The notes beneath the pieces are model-generated. The model was not told the origin of the DNA. It did no database searches and was given only the letters and a program-made list of their open reading frames with translations. A DNA stretch of 64,000 nt from Woeseiaceae bacterium. GTDB taxonomy: Bacteria; Pseudomonadota; Gammaproteobacteria; Steroidobacterales; Woeseiaceae. Position 1 is the stretch's first letter; every line of letters starts with the position of its first letter. The stretch is from the NCBI GenBank assembly GCA_021773135.1, contig JAJFKP010000027.1, forward strand, positions 1 to 64,000. Direction: 5' to 3'. This document shows positions 28,141-36,328 of the stretch, in pieces. The position numbers and the translations under genes were made by a program.

Positions 28141-28201
28141 GTTTTGACCGCATTGCATACCGTCGGACGATTGATAGAACATAACAATCTGCTACTCGTC
28201 T

Positions 28202-31039
28202 TCAGCCTCGCTTTTTTTTGACACGTTCGTTACCCGGCCCGTGCCGACACGTCAGCAAAGTCACCAGCAGCGCGAATACCAGCCAGATGTCCAGCGCGCC
28301 TCCGCCGCCCGACGAATTGCTTGCAGTAGCGACGTCATCATCATTGATATCTATCGATGCTGCGCTTGGTGAGCCAATGGCAGCGCCGATTGCGTTGGTC
28401 AGGAGGACTGTGAACGACTCGCGACTTTCCTGTGTGGAATCGTTCAGGATCCCTATAGCTATCGTCTGGCTGCCGCTCTCGCCGTCGGCCCAGCTCAGAG
28501 TGCCGGAAGCCGCTGTAAAATCCGAGCCTGCAGTTGCCTGACCTGGCTGCGTCGCATAGTCAATGCTTGCCGGTCCGAGCGATCCACTCGAGCGTGCTAC
28601 GGTAATTATCACCTGAGTTGCGGTCTCGGTGACTGAATAACTCGATTGACTAAAAGCCAGAAGCCCCGCCATGGACTCATTGTCGGCAATCTCCAATGTC
28701 GCGTTATTGTTCTGACCAAGCGTTGCACCTGTCACATTGCTCAAGGTCAATAGCACAGTTTCATCCGGTTCGATCTCCTGATCATCGATCACGGGGACCG
28801 TAAACGTCTTGTCACCATTTTCTCCCAGGCCCCAACTGAGGGTGCCGCTGGAGCTGGTGTAGTCTGAGCCGGCTTCGGCACTATTGTTTGCGGTGGCGTA
28901 GTTGACGGTTGCGCCGCCCACACCGCCGGTGCGACTCACCGTTATTGTGGCACTGCCGCCATCCTCAGCGACGTTGTAGGTGGGCGAGGAGAATCCAATT
29001 TCCCCGGCCGTCGGCAGCGTATAGCTTGCGGTAATTTCGTAAGTTTTCGGCTGCTGATCGTAATTGACGACGACCGCGTGGTACGTGCCCGGCAGGGGAT
29101 TCGCGATCGAGATTGATTCGTCAGAATCGTCCGTCGAGCTAATCCCGGTTTCGGCATCGACATAGTAAAAGCCGTTGCCAGGTGCGACGTTCAGCGATAT
29201 CAGATACTGGGGGGATTGGGCGAATCGCAGCAGTAGATCGACATCACCCGGACCGGTCGTCGAGACATTCAGATCCGTCGCGCCCGGCGGTACATCGATA
29301 TTAAAAGCCTGAAATTCATCCCAGTCAAAACGTTGCACGGCCTGGGCAATCGTTTGGGCATTTCGAAGTGTGCCTACTTCCTGGTAAAAGTAGCGGCTCG
29401 GAAGCATCGCGCTTGTGGCTGACGTCAAATCGAGGCGCATGAACAGCTGTCTGTTTCCGGAAACCGTATTTGATAGCGTAACGCTAAAGTTGGCAGTCGC
29501 CTGTGTGTCTTTCGCGATGTCGCCAAACAATACCGGGGTGACGTCGTTTACGCTGATGTCAGCACTGTCGGTGGTGGACAAACTGGCGGTAACGGCGGTT
29601 TCGTCAGTCCAGACATTGTGCAAAGTAACCTGCAGCTGAGCTGTTTCTCCAGGATCCAGCTTGCCATTGCCGTTACCGGTCGCCGCGTCGTCGACAGTCA
29701 CATCACTGAGCAGCAGAACGCCGCCAGAGGGCACGGATAAAGCCGTATTCGCATCCAACCGTCCCGTCGCCACACGGCCCGGAATGGCTTCTTTGCTTTG
29801 TCCCGGCGTTACCGGAGTTAGGGCGTCCCGGCCTTCGGTTGTGCCATTCAAAAGAGACGCTTTTACCTGGCGATAGTCCGTAGTACTTGCGTTGGCGTAA
29901 ATGAGTGCAGCAACGCCAGCTACATGTGGAGCTGAAAATGATGTGCCGCTGACGGTTGCGAAACTATTGTTGTTGGCAGTTGTTCTGATGAGGTCGCCGG
30001 GCGCCGCTAAATGCACGCTGTCGGCACCCCACTGGCTAAACCCGGATATCCTGTCCCGACTGTCTGAGGACGCGACAGATAGAATGTTGTTCTGGGTTGC
30101 GTTGGACGGGTAGTGAGAAGCAAAGCCATTATTCGCGTCCGCGTTGCCCGCTGATGCGATCATCAATATACCTGCCGACTCTGCTCGATCGATAGCTTGA
30201 GATAGTGCTTCGGTCCCAACCGGGCCGCCAAAGCTCATGTTGATAATGTCTGCATTCTGTGCGATCGCTTCGTCGATCGCTTCTATTATCGCAAAGTAGG
30301 ACAGATCGACTTTCAACGGCAACAGGTTGGTTTCCCAGGCTGCACCCGCTACCCCGATGCCATTATTGCCGCGAGCCGCCGCCGTGCCGCCGACCAAAGT
30401 ACCGTGAAAATCGTTGCCGTCAGCGGGATTCGGATCGTTCGGGCCATTAGTACACGGTCGAGCACTGTTTGGCGATGCGAAGCAGCGCCCGGTAGGCATC
30501 ACATTCGCAACCAGATCGATATGTGCCGTTTCCATCGAATCATCGATGATTGCAATCACAACCCCTGCAGCGGCCGATTGCGTATCCCAGGCAGCGACCA
30601 GATTGAGATCGGCGCCGGCATGGCCAAGTCCACCGGGAGCATTAACGCCCGTATTTTCCTTAGACCACTGCGTCGCAAACTCCAGGTCATTGGGAGTGGC
30701 CCACAGGTTTGTCGTGTAGTTAGGCTCGGCAAATTCAATTCCTGCGTCGGCTTCAAGAATCAGGATCGCTGTCTCAAGGTCCGTGTCATTGCTGATTGCA
30801 ACAACGTCGACCGAAGAGGTCGCGGAGGTCACAAGCACCGTGCCACCCAGCCCTGACAGCAGGTTCTCAATGACGGTCGTCGCTGTTCCGGATGCGCGCT
30901 TGACCAGAATCTGTGCTGGAACGTGTGGAACCGTATAAAGCGTTTGAGGTCCACCGGCGGGCGCCTCGGCCCATGCATTTATTGTAATAGTCGCCGACAA
31001 AATGAAAGCGGCGACCAGTGAAACCTGATTCCTGCCCAA
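28202..31039 (-). CDS. Exported subtilisin-like (S8) protease with Calx-beta domains and GlyGly-CTERM tail
   Basis: A protein of 945 residues with a signal peptide (ending NAWA) and a propeptide (VPAQILVKRASG ... FAEPNY). The S8 domain has the catalytic aspartate in AIIDDSME, the histidine in FHGTLVGG, the oxyanion asparagine in IASAGN and the serine in SGTSFSAPHVAG. A pre-peptidase-type beta domain follows. Two Calx-beta repeats come next, each ending in a TLSW-D/G-E motif. The C terminus is a glycine run, one hydrophobic helix and basic residues (GGGGALDIWLVFALL then RVKKKRG). That is the layout of rhombosortase-processed surface proteins. The start is TTG at 31039. Confidence 0.88.
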   Translation of the reverse strand: MGRNQVSLVAAFILSATITINAWAEAPAGGPQTLYTVPHVPAQILVKRASGTATTVIENLLSGLGGTVLVTSATSSVDVVAISNDTDLETAILILEADAGIEFAEPNYTTNLWATPNDLEFATQWSKENTGVNAPGGLGHAGADLNLVAAWDTQSAAAGVVIAIIDDSMETAHIDLVANVMPTGRCFASPNSARPCTNGPNDPNPADGNDFHGTLVGGTAAARGNNGIGVAGAAWETNLLPLKVDLSYFAIIEAIDEAIAQNADIINMSFGGPVGTEALSQAIDRAESAGILMIASAGNADANNGFASHYPSNATQNNILSVASSDSRDRISGFSQWGADSVHLAAPGDLIRTTANNNSFATVSGTSFSAPHVAGVAALIYANASTTDYRQVKASLLNGTTEGRDALTPVTPGQSKEAIPGRVATGRLDANTALSVPSGGVLLLSDVTVDDAATGNGNGKLDPGETAQLQVTLHNVWTDETAVTASLSTTDSADISVNDVTPVLFGDIAKDTQATANFSVTLSNTVSGNRQLFMRLDLTSATSAMLPSRYFYQEVGTLRNAQTIAQAVQRFDWDEFQAFNIDVPPGATDLNVSTTGPGDVDLLLRFAQSPQYLISLNVAPGNGFYYVDAETGISSTDDSDESISIANPLPGTYHAVVVNYDQQPKTYEITASYTLPTAGEIGFSSPTYNVAEDGGSATITVSRTGGVGGATVNYATANNSAEAGSDYTSSSGTLSWGLGENGDKTFTVPVIDDQEIEPDETVLLTLSNVTGATLGQNNNATLEIADNESMAGLLAFSQSSYSVTETATQVIITVARSSGSLGPASIDYATQPGQATAGSDFTAASGTLSWADGESGSQTIAIGILNDSTQESRESFTVLLTNAIGAAIGSPSAASIDINDDDVATASNSSGGGGALDIWLVFALLVTLLTCRHGPGNERVKKKRG

Positions 31040-31060
31040 GAGAAGACCCCGTCAGATAAT

Positions 31061-31076
31061 TGTGATGAGTGTCACA
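31061..31076. promoter_or_regulatory. CRP-type palindrome
   Basis: TGTGA-TGAGTG-TCACA matches the cAMP receptor protein core in both half-sites. It lies 22 bp upstream of the TTG start of the subtilase gene, so it probably overlaps that gene's promoter or transcription start. Confidence 0.5.
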
Positions 31077-31160
31077 CTGAGGCTGACGCGATTCATTGAC
31101 GCAATGCTCAGAATTTGAAACTACCGATGTTGTTGTGACGGCTGAGGTTTGAAGCATTAA

Positions 31161-31185
31161 AAAAGCCCGCTATTGGCGGGCTTTT
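31161..31185 (-). terminator. Terminator downstream of tRNA-Glu
   Basis: AAAAGCCCGC (31161-31170), loop TATTG, GCGGGCTTTT (31176-31185): a 10-bp perfect stem ending in a T run on the minus strand. It lies six bases after the tRNA 3' end. Confidence 0.8.
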
Positions 31186-31190
31186 GTTGT

Positions 31191-31266
31191 TGGTACTCCC
31201 TAGGGGATTCGAACCCCTGTTACCGCCGTGAGAGGGCGGCGTCCTGAACCGCTAGACGAAGGGAGC
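31191..31266 (-). tRNA. tRNA-Glu (anticodon CTC)
   Basis: A 76-nt cloverleaf with an encoded CCA end. The acceptor arm GCTCCCT pairs with AGGGAGT (first pair G-U). The anticodon stem CCGCC/GGCGG holds the loop CTCTCAC, giving CTC. The T arm has GGGGTTCGAATCCCC. The sequence is very close to bacterial tRNA-Glu. Most gammaproteobacterial tRNA-Glu genes carry TTC, so this is the less common isoacceptor for GAG codons. Confidence 0.93.
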
Positions 31267-31297
31267 AGTTTGTTTTGCCGGCTAAAGCCGGGCGGCT

Positions 31298-31325
31298 ATT
31301 ATACGGCCGCGTTTGGTTTGCTCAA
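31298..31325 (-). promoter_or_regulatory. Sigma-70 promoter of tRNA-Glu
   Basis: On the minus strand, TTGAGC (-35, 31320-31325) and a perfect TATAAT (-10, 31298-31303) are separated by 16 bp. The GC-rich stretch after the -10 is typical of stringently controlled stable-RNA promoters. Confidence 0.7.
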
Positions 31326-31702
31326 GCCCCGCGACGCGATAAATGAATAGTGCGGCCTGTTCGGGGATGGACTCGAATCGCCTCGGGGCGATTCTTAGGG
31401 TTGCGACCCGCCTGCGGCGTCTAAAACGCTGGCGCGCTTCGTCGAACTCCGGCTACTGCCGTCACGCAACCACCGAGCCAGGTTCCGATATCGCGCCACT
31501 TCTGTGAGAAAAAGTGGTCAGTCGATAGTTTCCTGAGCGGCCGCAGCCGTCGCGAACAGGGCAGCGATAAGGATGCAGGAGACTGCCCCACGAATGCAGA
31601 AATGGTTTGTATTCTTGTGCGCAAGTTTGCTTCAAATTCCTTGATAACAGACTCACGACGAGGTCGCCGTGGGCCTCCGGTCTTGCCAGTGCGAATTAAT
31701 TC
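31326..31702. other. Non-coding region with stacked hairpins, 377 bp
   Basis: It lies between the tRNA promoter and pcnB. Three adjacent stems are visible: GAATCGCC-TCGG-GGCGATTC (31375-31394), GGGT-TGCG-ACCC (31398-31409) and CGCC-TGC-GGCG (31410-31419). No gene is supported here; a long frame on the minus strand overlaps pcnB and is not credible. It must contain the pcnB promoter. Confidence 0.4.
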
Positions 31703-33124
31703 GTGCTTCGGCGTCCCGTGGCATTTACTATACGCACGTATCCAGAGTCGCCTAACAAGGTAGAATTGCCGGGCGGCGATCTTCCAGCGGAATCCAATTT
31801 GAGTAATAACGGCAAGAAGAACCAACCCAAGCCAAAAATAATTCCGCGCCCTTCCCACAACGTCTCCCGGGACGCAATATCCCGGAGTGCGTTGAAGGTC
31901 CTCTACCGGCTGCATAAATCCGGTTTTCAGGCCTTCCTCGTTGGCGGTGGCGTGCGGGATGCGCTTTTGGGTCTGTACCCCAAGGACTTCGACATTGCGA
32001 CCGATGCGAACCCTGATGAAGTGCGGGCGTTGTTTTCGAATTGCCGTTTGATTGGCCGTCGGTTTCGACTCGCACACGTTCGATTCGGCAGAGAAATAAT
32101 CGAGGTCGCAACTTTTCGCGCCGCGACAGACGGTAATGAAAAACATCTGGATGTCGAGCACGATCGCGAAGGCAGAATACTGCGTGATAACGTGTATGGC
32201 AGCATTGACGAAGACGTATGGCGCCGCGACTTCACCTGCAATGCACTCTATTACAACATTGCCGATTTCAGCATCTGGGACTACGTTGACGGGGTGAAGG
32301 ATATCCAGCGTCGCCGTCTCGAACTCATCGGCGATCCGGATACGCGACTTCGTGAAGATCCGGTGAGAATGCTTCGCGCTGTACGATTTTCCGCCAAGCT
32401 GGATTTCCACATTGCCAAAGACGTGGAGAAATCGATGCTGAAGAATCGAGATTTACTTTCCAATGTTCCCCCGGCCCGCTTGTTTGACGAGTTTCTCAAA
32501 ATGTTTCAGGCAGGGTATGCAGAAAAGGTGTTCGAGGAATTGCGACAATACAACCTTTTCAGTCAGCTTTTCCCGGAGACCAACACGGCGATGGATGAAG
32601 ATGACAATTTCCTGCGCTTCGCGCGAAGCGCACTTGCCAATACCGACCGTCGGGTTGCCGAAGAGAAATCCGTCACGCCTATGTTCCTGCTTGGCGTTTT
32701 TCTATGGAAGCCAGTTAAGCAATTGGCGGAAAAACTGCGCTCTGCGGAGAAGATGTCTGAGGCACAATCATTAAGCCTGGCGTCGTTCGAGATTGCTGGC
32801 ATGCAGCAATCCCGTATTTCGATTCCACGAAGATTCACGGCGCCAATGCGAGAAATGCTTGCCATGCAGCCGCGTTTCGAAGTCACACGCGGTAAGCGCG
32901 GTCTCAAACTCCTGGAGCATCGACGTTTTCGTGCGGCATACGATTTCATGATGCTGCGCGCAGAGTGCGGAGAAATTGACCACGAACTGGCGGATTTCTG
33001 GACCGAGGTGCAAAAGCAAAGCGCGGCAGAGCGTCACGAAAGTTTCAAACTTGGCAACCAGCCGCGTTCCGACAAGCGCCGCAAATCGCGACGACGCAGA
33101 AGACCGGGAGCGAATACGGCGTGA
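31703..33124 (+). CDS. pcnB: Poly(A) polymerase I
   Basis: A 473-residue nucleotidyltransferase that adds poly(A) tails to RNA and so speeds decay. The catalytic core reads LVGGGVRDALLG, KDFDIAT with its two metal aspartates, FRLAHVRFGREIIEVATFR, and RRDFTCNALYYN. The basic C-terminal tail (KRRKSRRRRRP) is usual for PcnB and distinguishes it from CCA-adding enzyme. The GTG start at 31703 is uncertain; homology proper begins around IPRPSHNVSRDAIS. Its stop overlaps the folK start by 4 bp. Confidence 0.93.
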   Translation: MLRRPVAFTIRTYPESPNKVELPGGDLPAESNLSNNGKKNQPKPKIIPRPSHNVSRDAISRSALKVLYRLHKSGFQAFLVGGGVRDALLGLYPKDFDIATDANPDEVRALFSNCRLIGRRFRLAHVRFGREIIEVATFRAATDGNEKHLDVEHDREGRILRDNVYGSIDEDVWRRDFTCNALYYNIADFSIWDYVDGVKDIQRRRLELIGDPDTRLREDPVRMLRAVRFSAKLDFHIAKDVEKSMLKNRDLLSNVPPARLFDEFLKMFQAGYAEKVFEELRQYNLFSQLFPETNTAMDEDDNFLRFARSALANTDRRVAEEKSVTPMFLLGVFLWKPVKQLAEKLRSAEKMSEAQSLSLASFEIAGMQQSRISIPRRFTAPMREMLAMQPRFEVTRGKRGLKLLEHRRFRAAYDFMMLRAECGEIDHELADFWTEVQKQSAAERHESFKLGNQPRSDKRRKSRRRRRPGANTA

Positions 33125-33630
33125 GTGAGCCGCATTGGCGGCCGGCTTATATAGGTATCGGGAGCAATCTTGAGTCCCCTTCCGAGCAGGTTACCCGTGG
33201 CATTGCCGCATTAGCGCAGATTTCAAAATCTGTTCTTGTGTACTATTCAAGCCAGTATCGGTCCGCGCCAATGGGCCCGAAAGATCAGCCGGACTTTGTG
33301 AATGCCGTTGCGGCGGTGCTGACGCAGCTTGATCCACACGATTTTCTACGCGCTTTGCAGGCGATTGAGCTTGAACAAGGTAGGCAGCGAGACGGAGATC
33401 GTTGGGGGCCGCGAACGCTGGACCTCGATTTGCTTGCCTATTCCAACCTTACGGTTTCCGATGCCACGCTCACACTGCCGCATCCGGGCATTGCCGAGCG
33501 AAATTTTGTATTGTTGCCGTGGCAGGAAATTACGCCCCACTATCGTGTTCCAGGACTGGATAGTGTCGTCGAGCTGGCGCGAACTGCGTCCCTCCAGAAT
33601 CCCAAAATTGAAATTATGAGCACCAGTTAG
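33121..33630 (+). CDS. folK: 2-amino-4-hydroxy-6-hydroxymethyldihydropteridine pyrophosphokinase
   Basis: A 169-residue HPPK that transfers pyrophosphate from ATP to 6-hydroxymethyl-dihydropterin in folate synthesis. Signature residues are YIGIGSNLESP at the start, YRSAPMGPKDQPDFVNAV, GPRTLDLDLLAY (metal aspartates) and LPHPGIAERNFVL. GTG start, overlapping pcnB by four bases. In related genomes folK is usually followed by panB and panC; here a deoxynucleoside kinase comes instead. Confidence 0.95.
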   Translation: MSEPHWRPAYIGIGSNLESPSEQVTRGIAALAQISKSVLVYYSSQYRSAPMGPKDQPDFVNAVAAVLTQLDPHDFLRALQAIELEQGRQRDGDRWGPRTLDLDLLAYSNLTVSDATLTLPHPGIAERNFVLLPWQEITPHYRVPGLDSVVELARTASLQNPKIEIMSTS

Positions 33631-33634
33631 CCGC

Positions 33635-34312
33635 GTGATCGTTGAAACACTGAAAACTGTACCGAGAGAGTCGCGCTTTATTGCCGTTGAAGGTCCTATC
33701 GGCGTTGGCAAAACCAGTCTTGCGAAGCGCCTGGCAAAGCGCTTCGACGGCGATCTCGTGCTGGAAAGCGCTGTGGAAAATCCGTTTCTCGAAGAGTTCT
33801 ATCGATCGGGCCGAAAAACAGCCCTTCCGGCGCAACTTTTTTTCCTCTTCGAGCGATCGCGTCAGCTACAGGCACTCAACCAGTCAGACATGTTTTCGCC
33901 AGTCAGGATCGCAGACTTTCATGTTTTGCGAGACAGATTATTCGCGGAGCTAAACCTGAGTCCGGACGAGATGAGTCTTTACTCGCAGATCTACGATAGC
34001 CTTGATATGGATGTGCCGGTTCCCGATCTTGTCATTTACCTGCAGGCATCTGTCGATGCATTGATGTCGCGAATATCACGGCGCGGGGTCGACTACGAAC
34101 GCCATATTGATCGCCGTTACGTCGAGCGTGTCGCAGAAACTTACGCGCGATTCTTTCATGATTATGACGAGTCGCCGTTACTCATTGTTAATGCGTCTTC
34201 GATCGATCCGGAGCAAAATGATGCTGATTTCGACACGTTATTCGATCAGGTGCGACGTATAACCGGCGGTCGCCATTTTTTCAATCCGGCATCAACCGTT
34301 GCATTTGCCTGA
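33635..34312 (+). CDS. Deoxynucleoside kinase family protein
   Basis: A 225-residue kinase of the deoxyguanosine/deoxyadenosine kinase type. It has the P-loop EGPIGVGKTS, the segment ADFHVLRDRLFAEL, and the lid-region arginines RISRRGVDYE followed by IDRRYVERVAETY. It would phosphorylate deoxynucleosides in salvage. GTG start at 33635, five bases after folK, so it is in the same operon. It occupies the place where panB is often found. Confidence 0.88.
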   Translation: MIVETLKTVPRESRFIAVEGPIGVGKTSLAKRLAKRFDGDLVLESAVENPFLEEFYRSGRKTALPAQLFFLFERSRQLQALNQSDMFSPVRIADFHVLRDRLFAELNLSPDEMSLYSQIYDSLDMDVPVPDLVIYLQASVDALMSRISRRGVDYERHIDRRYVERVAETYARFFHDYDESPLLIVNASSIDPEQNDADFDTLFDQVRRITGGRHFFNPASTVAFA

Positions 34313-34356
34313 ACTTTGTCTTTGAACACTAGCAATCAGATCGGAGCAGAAAACTG

Positions 34357-35205
34357 GTGGAAGTAGTAACAACAACCGAAGAGCTGCGTGAACTGTTATC
34401 TGGCTGGCGCCACGAGGGCGACCATATCGCGCTGGTGCCTACGATGGGCGATCTCCACGATGGGCAGGTGAGCCTTGTGGAAATTGCGCGCGAGCATGCG
34501 GAACGTGTAGTCGTGTCCATATTCAGGCTTCCCGACCAGCCCGTGGTTGCAGAAGCAGGCGGCGACCTGGCCGGCATCCTGGAGAGAGACAAGCGCAGAC
34601 TCAAACTTCTGAAAACGGATTTATTGTTTCTGCCGGACGTAGAGACGGTCTACCCGTACGGAATCGACGGTGCAACCACTGTTTCCGTTCCGGCGTTGAC
34701 GAAGGATCTGTTTGGTCCAACCAAGCCGGACGAATTCGACAGCGTCACCTCAATGGTCACCAGGCTGTTTGGCCTGGTAGCGCCTGATGTTGCTGTGTTT
34801 GGCCAGAAGGACTATCAGCAGCAGCTTGTGATCAGTCGAATGGCCAGGGACCTGAGTTTGCCAATCAAGATAATCTGCGGCCCGACAGTGCGAGAAAAGG
34901 ACGGCCTGGCGATGAGTGCCATGAACCGGTATTTGTCTGCAGAAGAGCGTCAATTGGCGCCAAAATTATATAGCGTGCTAGAGGAAATCGGTCGCGGACT
35001 TGAGACCGGTCAACGCAACTATCGGCAGCTGGAAGAGCAGGGGATTGAAAGTCTGGAGGCGTTGGGCTTCCGGCCGGAATACGTGAGTATTCGTCGCGCA
35101 GAGAATCTGGAGGTGCCAGACCGCGACTGCGACGAGCTGGTCGTGCTTGTCTCAGCGTGGCTCGGCGACTTTCGGCTACTCGATAACCAGGTCGTGCATA
35201 TCTGA
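34357..35205 (+). CDS. panC: Pantothenate synthetase-like protein with changed ATP-site motifs
   Basis: A 282-residue protein with the PanC fold, which joins pantoate and beta-alanine using ATP. VPTMGDLHDG and FGQKDYQQQ are close to consensus. Several normally fixed residues differ: the second histidine of HxGH is Q (LHDGQ), SIFVNPxQF is SIFRLPDQP, and SSRN is SAMN, which loses the arginine. These bear on ATP binding and transition-state stabilisation, so activity may be changed. The start is GTG 34357. No panB or panD is seen beside it. Confidence 0.85.
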   Translation: MEVVTTTEELRELLSGWRHEGDHIALVPTMGDLHDGQVSLVEIAREHAERVVVSIFRLPDQPVVAEAGGDLAGILERDKRRLKLLKTDLLFLPDVETVYPYGIDGATTVSVPALTKDLFGPTKPDEFDSVTSMVTRLFGLVAPDVAVFGQKDYQQQLVISRMARDLSLPIKIICGPTVREKDGLAMSAMNRYLSAEERQLAPKLYSVLEEIGRGLETGQRNYRQLEEQGIESLEALGFRPEYVSIRRAENLEVPDRDCDELVVLVSAWLGDFRLLDNQVVHI

Positions 35206-35212
35206 ACAGGCG

Positions 35213-36184
35213 TCAATTCGAAACGGTATTTCTGCCAGCATTCTTGGCACGATACAGCGCCGCATCGGCGTCTTTCAAAAGTGCTTCGAAGCCACCGTGA
35301 TTTCGCAATTCCGCGACGCCCATCGAAATCTCGATCGGGATCTGGATCAGGGAATCGTCGCTCGACTCAGTACTGCCAGAAACGGCGGTTCTGACTCTTT
35401 CCGCAATTTGCATACATTCTTCTTCATCGATGCCAGGCAGCAACACGGCAAACTCATCGCCGCCATAGCGGACCAGCAGATCGCGCGGCCGAAATTGCTT
35501 GCCGAGAACGTGGGCGACCGCTGACAGGGCCCGATCTCCGGCCACGTGGCCGAACTTGTCGTTGAACGACTTGAACTGGTCGACATCGATCATAATCAGG
35601 GATACCGGGTCGCTGTCCTGTGCGCAACGATTCACCTCCCGCGAGAATGATTCCTCCATTGCGTGACGATTGCCGAGTCCTGTAAGGGCATCTGTGGTCG
35701 CGTGTTTCTCAAATTTTCGCCAGTCACCAATGCTTTCGGCAATAAAGTGATTGTGGCTGCGCACCCTTTCAGAAAGTACAACCAGCAGATTCTTGGAGAA
35801 CGCATGCGATGCGTTAACCATGTCCCACAGCACATCTTTGTGAATGACGAGCAGGTGGGTTGCCTCGGCCGCAACCACGTAGGCTGACGGGTCGCGGTCT
35901 TCGATGATCGACATCTCACCCGCACATTCGCCAGATGCCATGGTCGCGAGGACCGGTGAATCGGTCGATCCCACATGCACATTCAGCTCACCCGACAGCA
36001 CGACGAAGACGTTTTCATTTTTTGCCCCGGGAGAAAGGAGCAATTCGCCCGTTTCAAGGTCGAGCCGATCGCAATCCTGTAACAACGCCTGTACGTCGTC
36101 CGGTTGGACGCCCTGAAACAATTCGAGCCCGGCAAGCAACGATTTCTTGTAGTCGGACGTAATTTCAACGGCTTCAGTTGACAC
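35213..36184 (-). CDS. Cyclic-nucleotide-binding-domain diguanylate cyclase
   Basis: A 323-residue protein. The N-terminal half (about 20-140) is a Crp-type cNMP-binding fold (LFQGVQPDDVQALLQDCDRL, GELNVHVGS, GECAGEMSIIEDRDPSAYVVAAE). The C-terminal half is a GGDEF domain with intact YGGDEF and an RxxD inhibitory site (RPRD) five residues before it. It should make c-di-GMP under control of the N-terminal sensor; the CNB phosphate cassette is degenerate, so the ligand may not be cAMP. GTG start. It converges with panC, with 7 bp between stops. Confidence 0.9.
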   Translation of the reverse strand: MSTEAVEITSDYKKSLLAGLELFQGVQPDDVQALLQDCDRLDLETGELLLSPGAKNENVFVVLSGELNVHVGSTDSPVLATMASGECAGEMSIIEDRDPSAYVVAAEATHLLVIHKDVLWDMVNASHAFSKNLLVVLSERVRSHNHFIAESIGDWRKFEKHATTDALTGLGNRHAMEESFSREVNRCAQDSDPVSLIMIDVDQFKSFNDKFGHVAGDRALSAVAHVLGKQFRPRDLLVRYGGDEFAVLLPGIDEEECMQIAERVRTAVSGSTESSDDSLIQIPIEISMGVAELRNHGGFEALLKDADAALYRAKNAGRNTVSN

Positions 36185-36328
36185 GGTATTCTCGGTTGGA
36201 CTCGGTAAAGTTTAATAATTTCTATTACTTAGCCGCAGTTTTACCGGAATTGGTAATCCATAACCATGACCGCCGTCGCGCTTTCCGGCTACAGACACAG
36301 GCGTTGCGACGCGGTTCTCGGTTTTGCT

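Noticed and set aside
31421-32410. Long open frame on the minus strand (329 codons)
   Set aside because: It overlaps the start of pcnB and shows no domain pattern; it is a shadow of the real gene.
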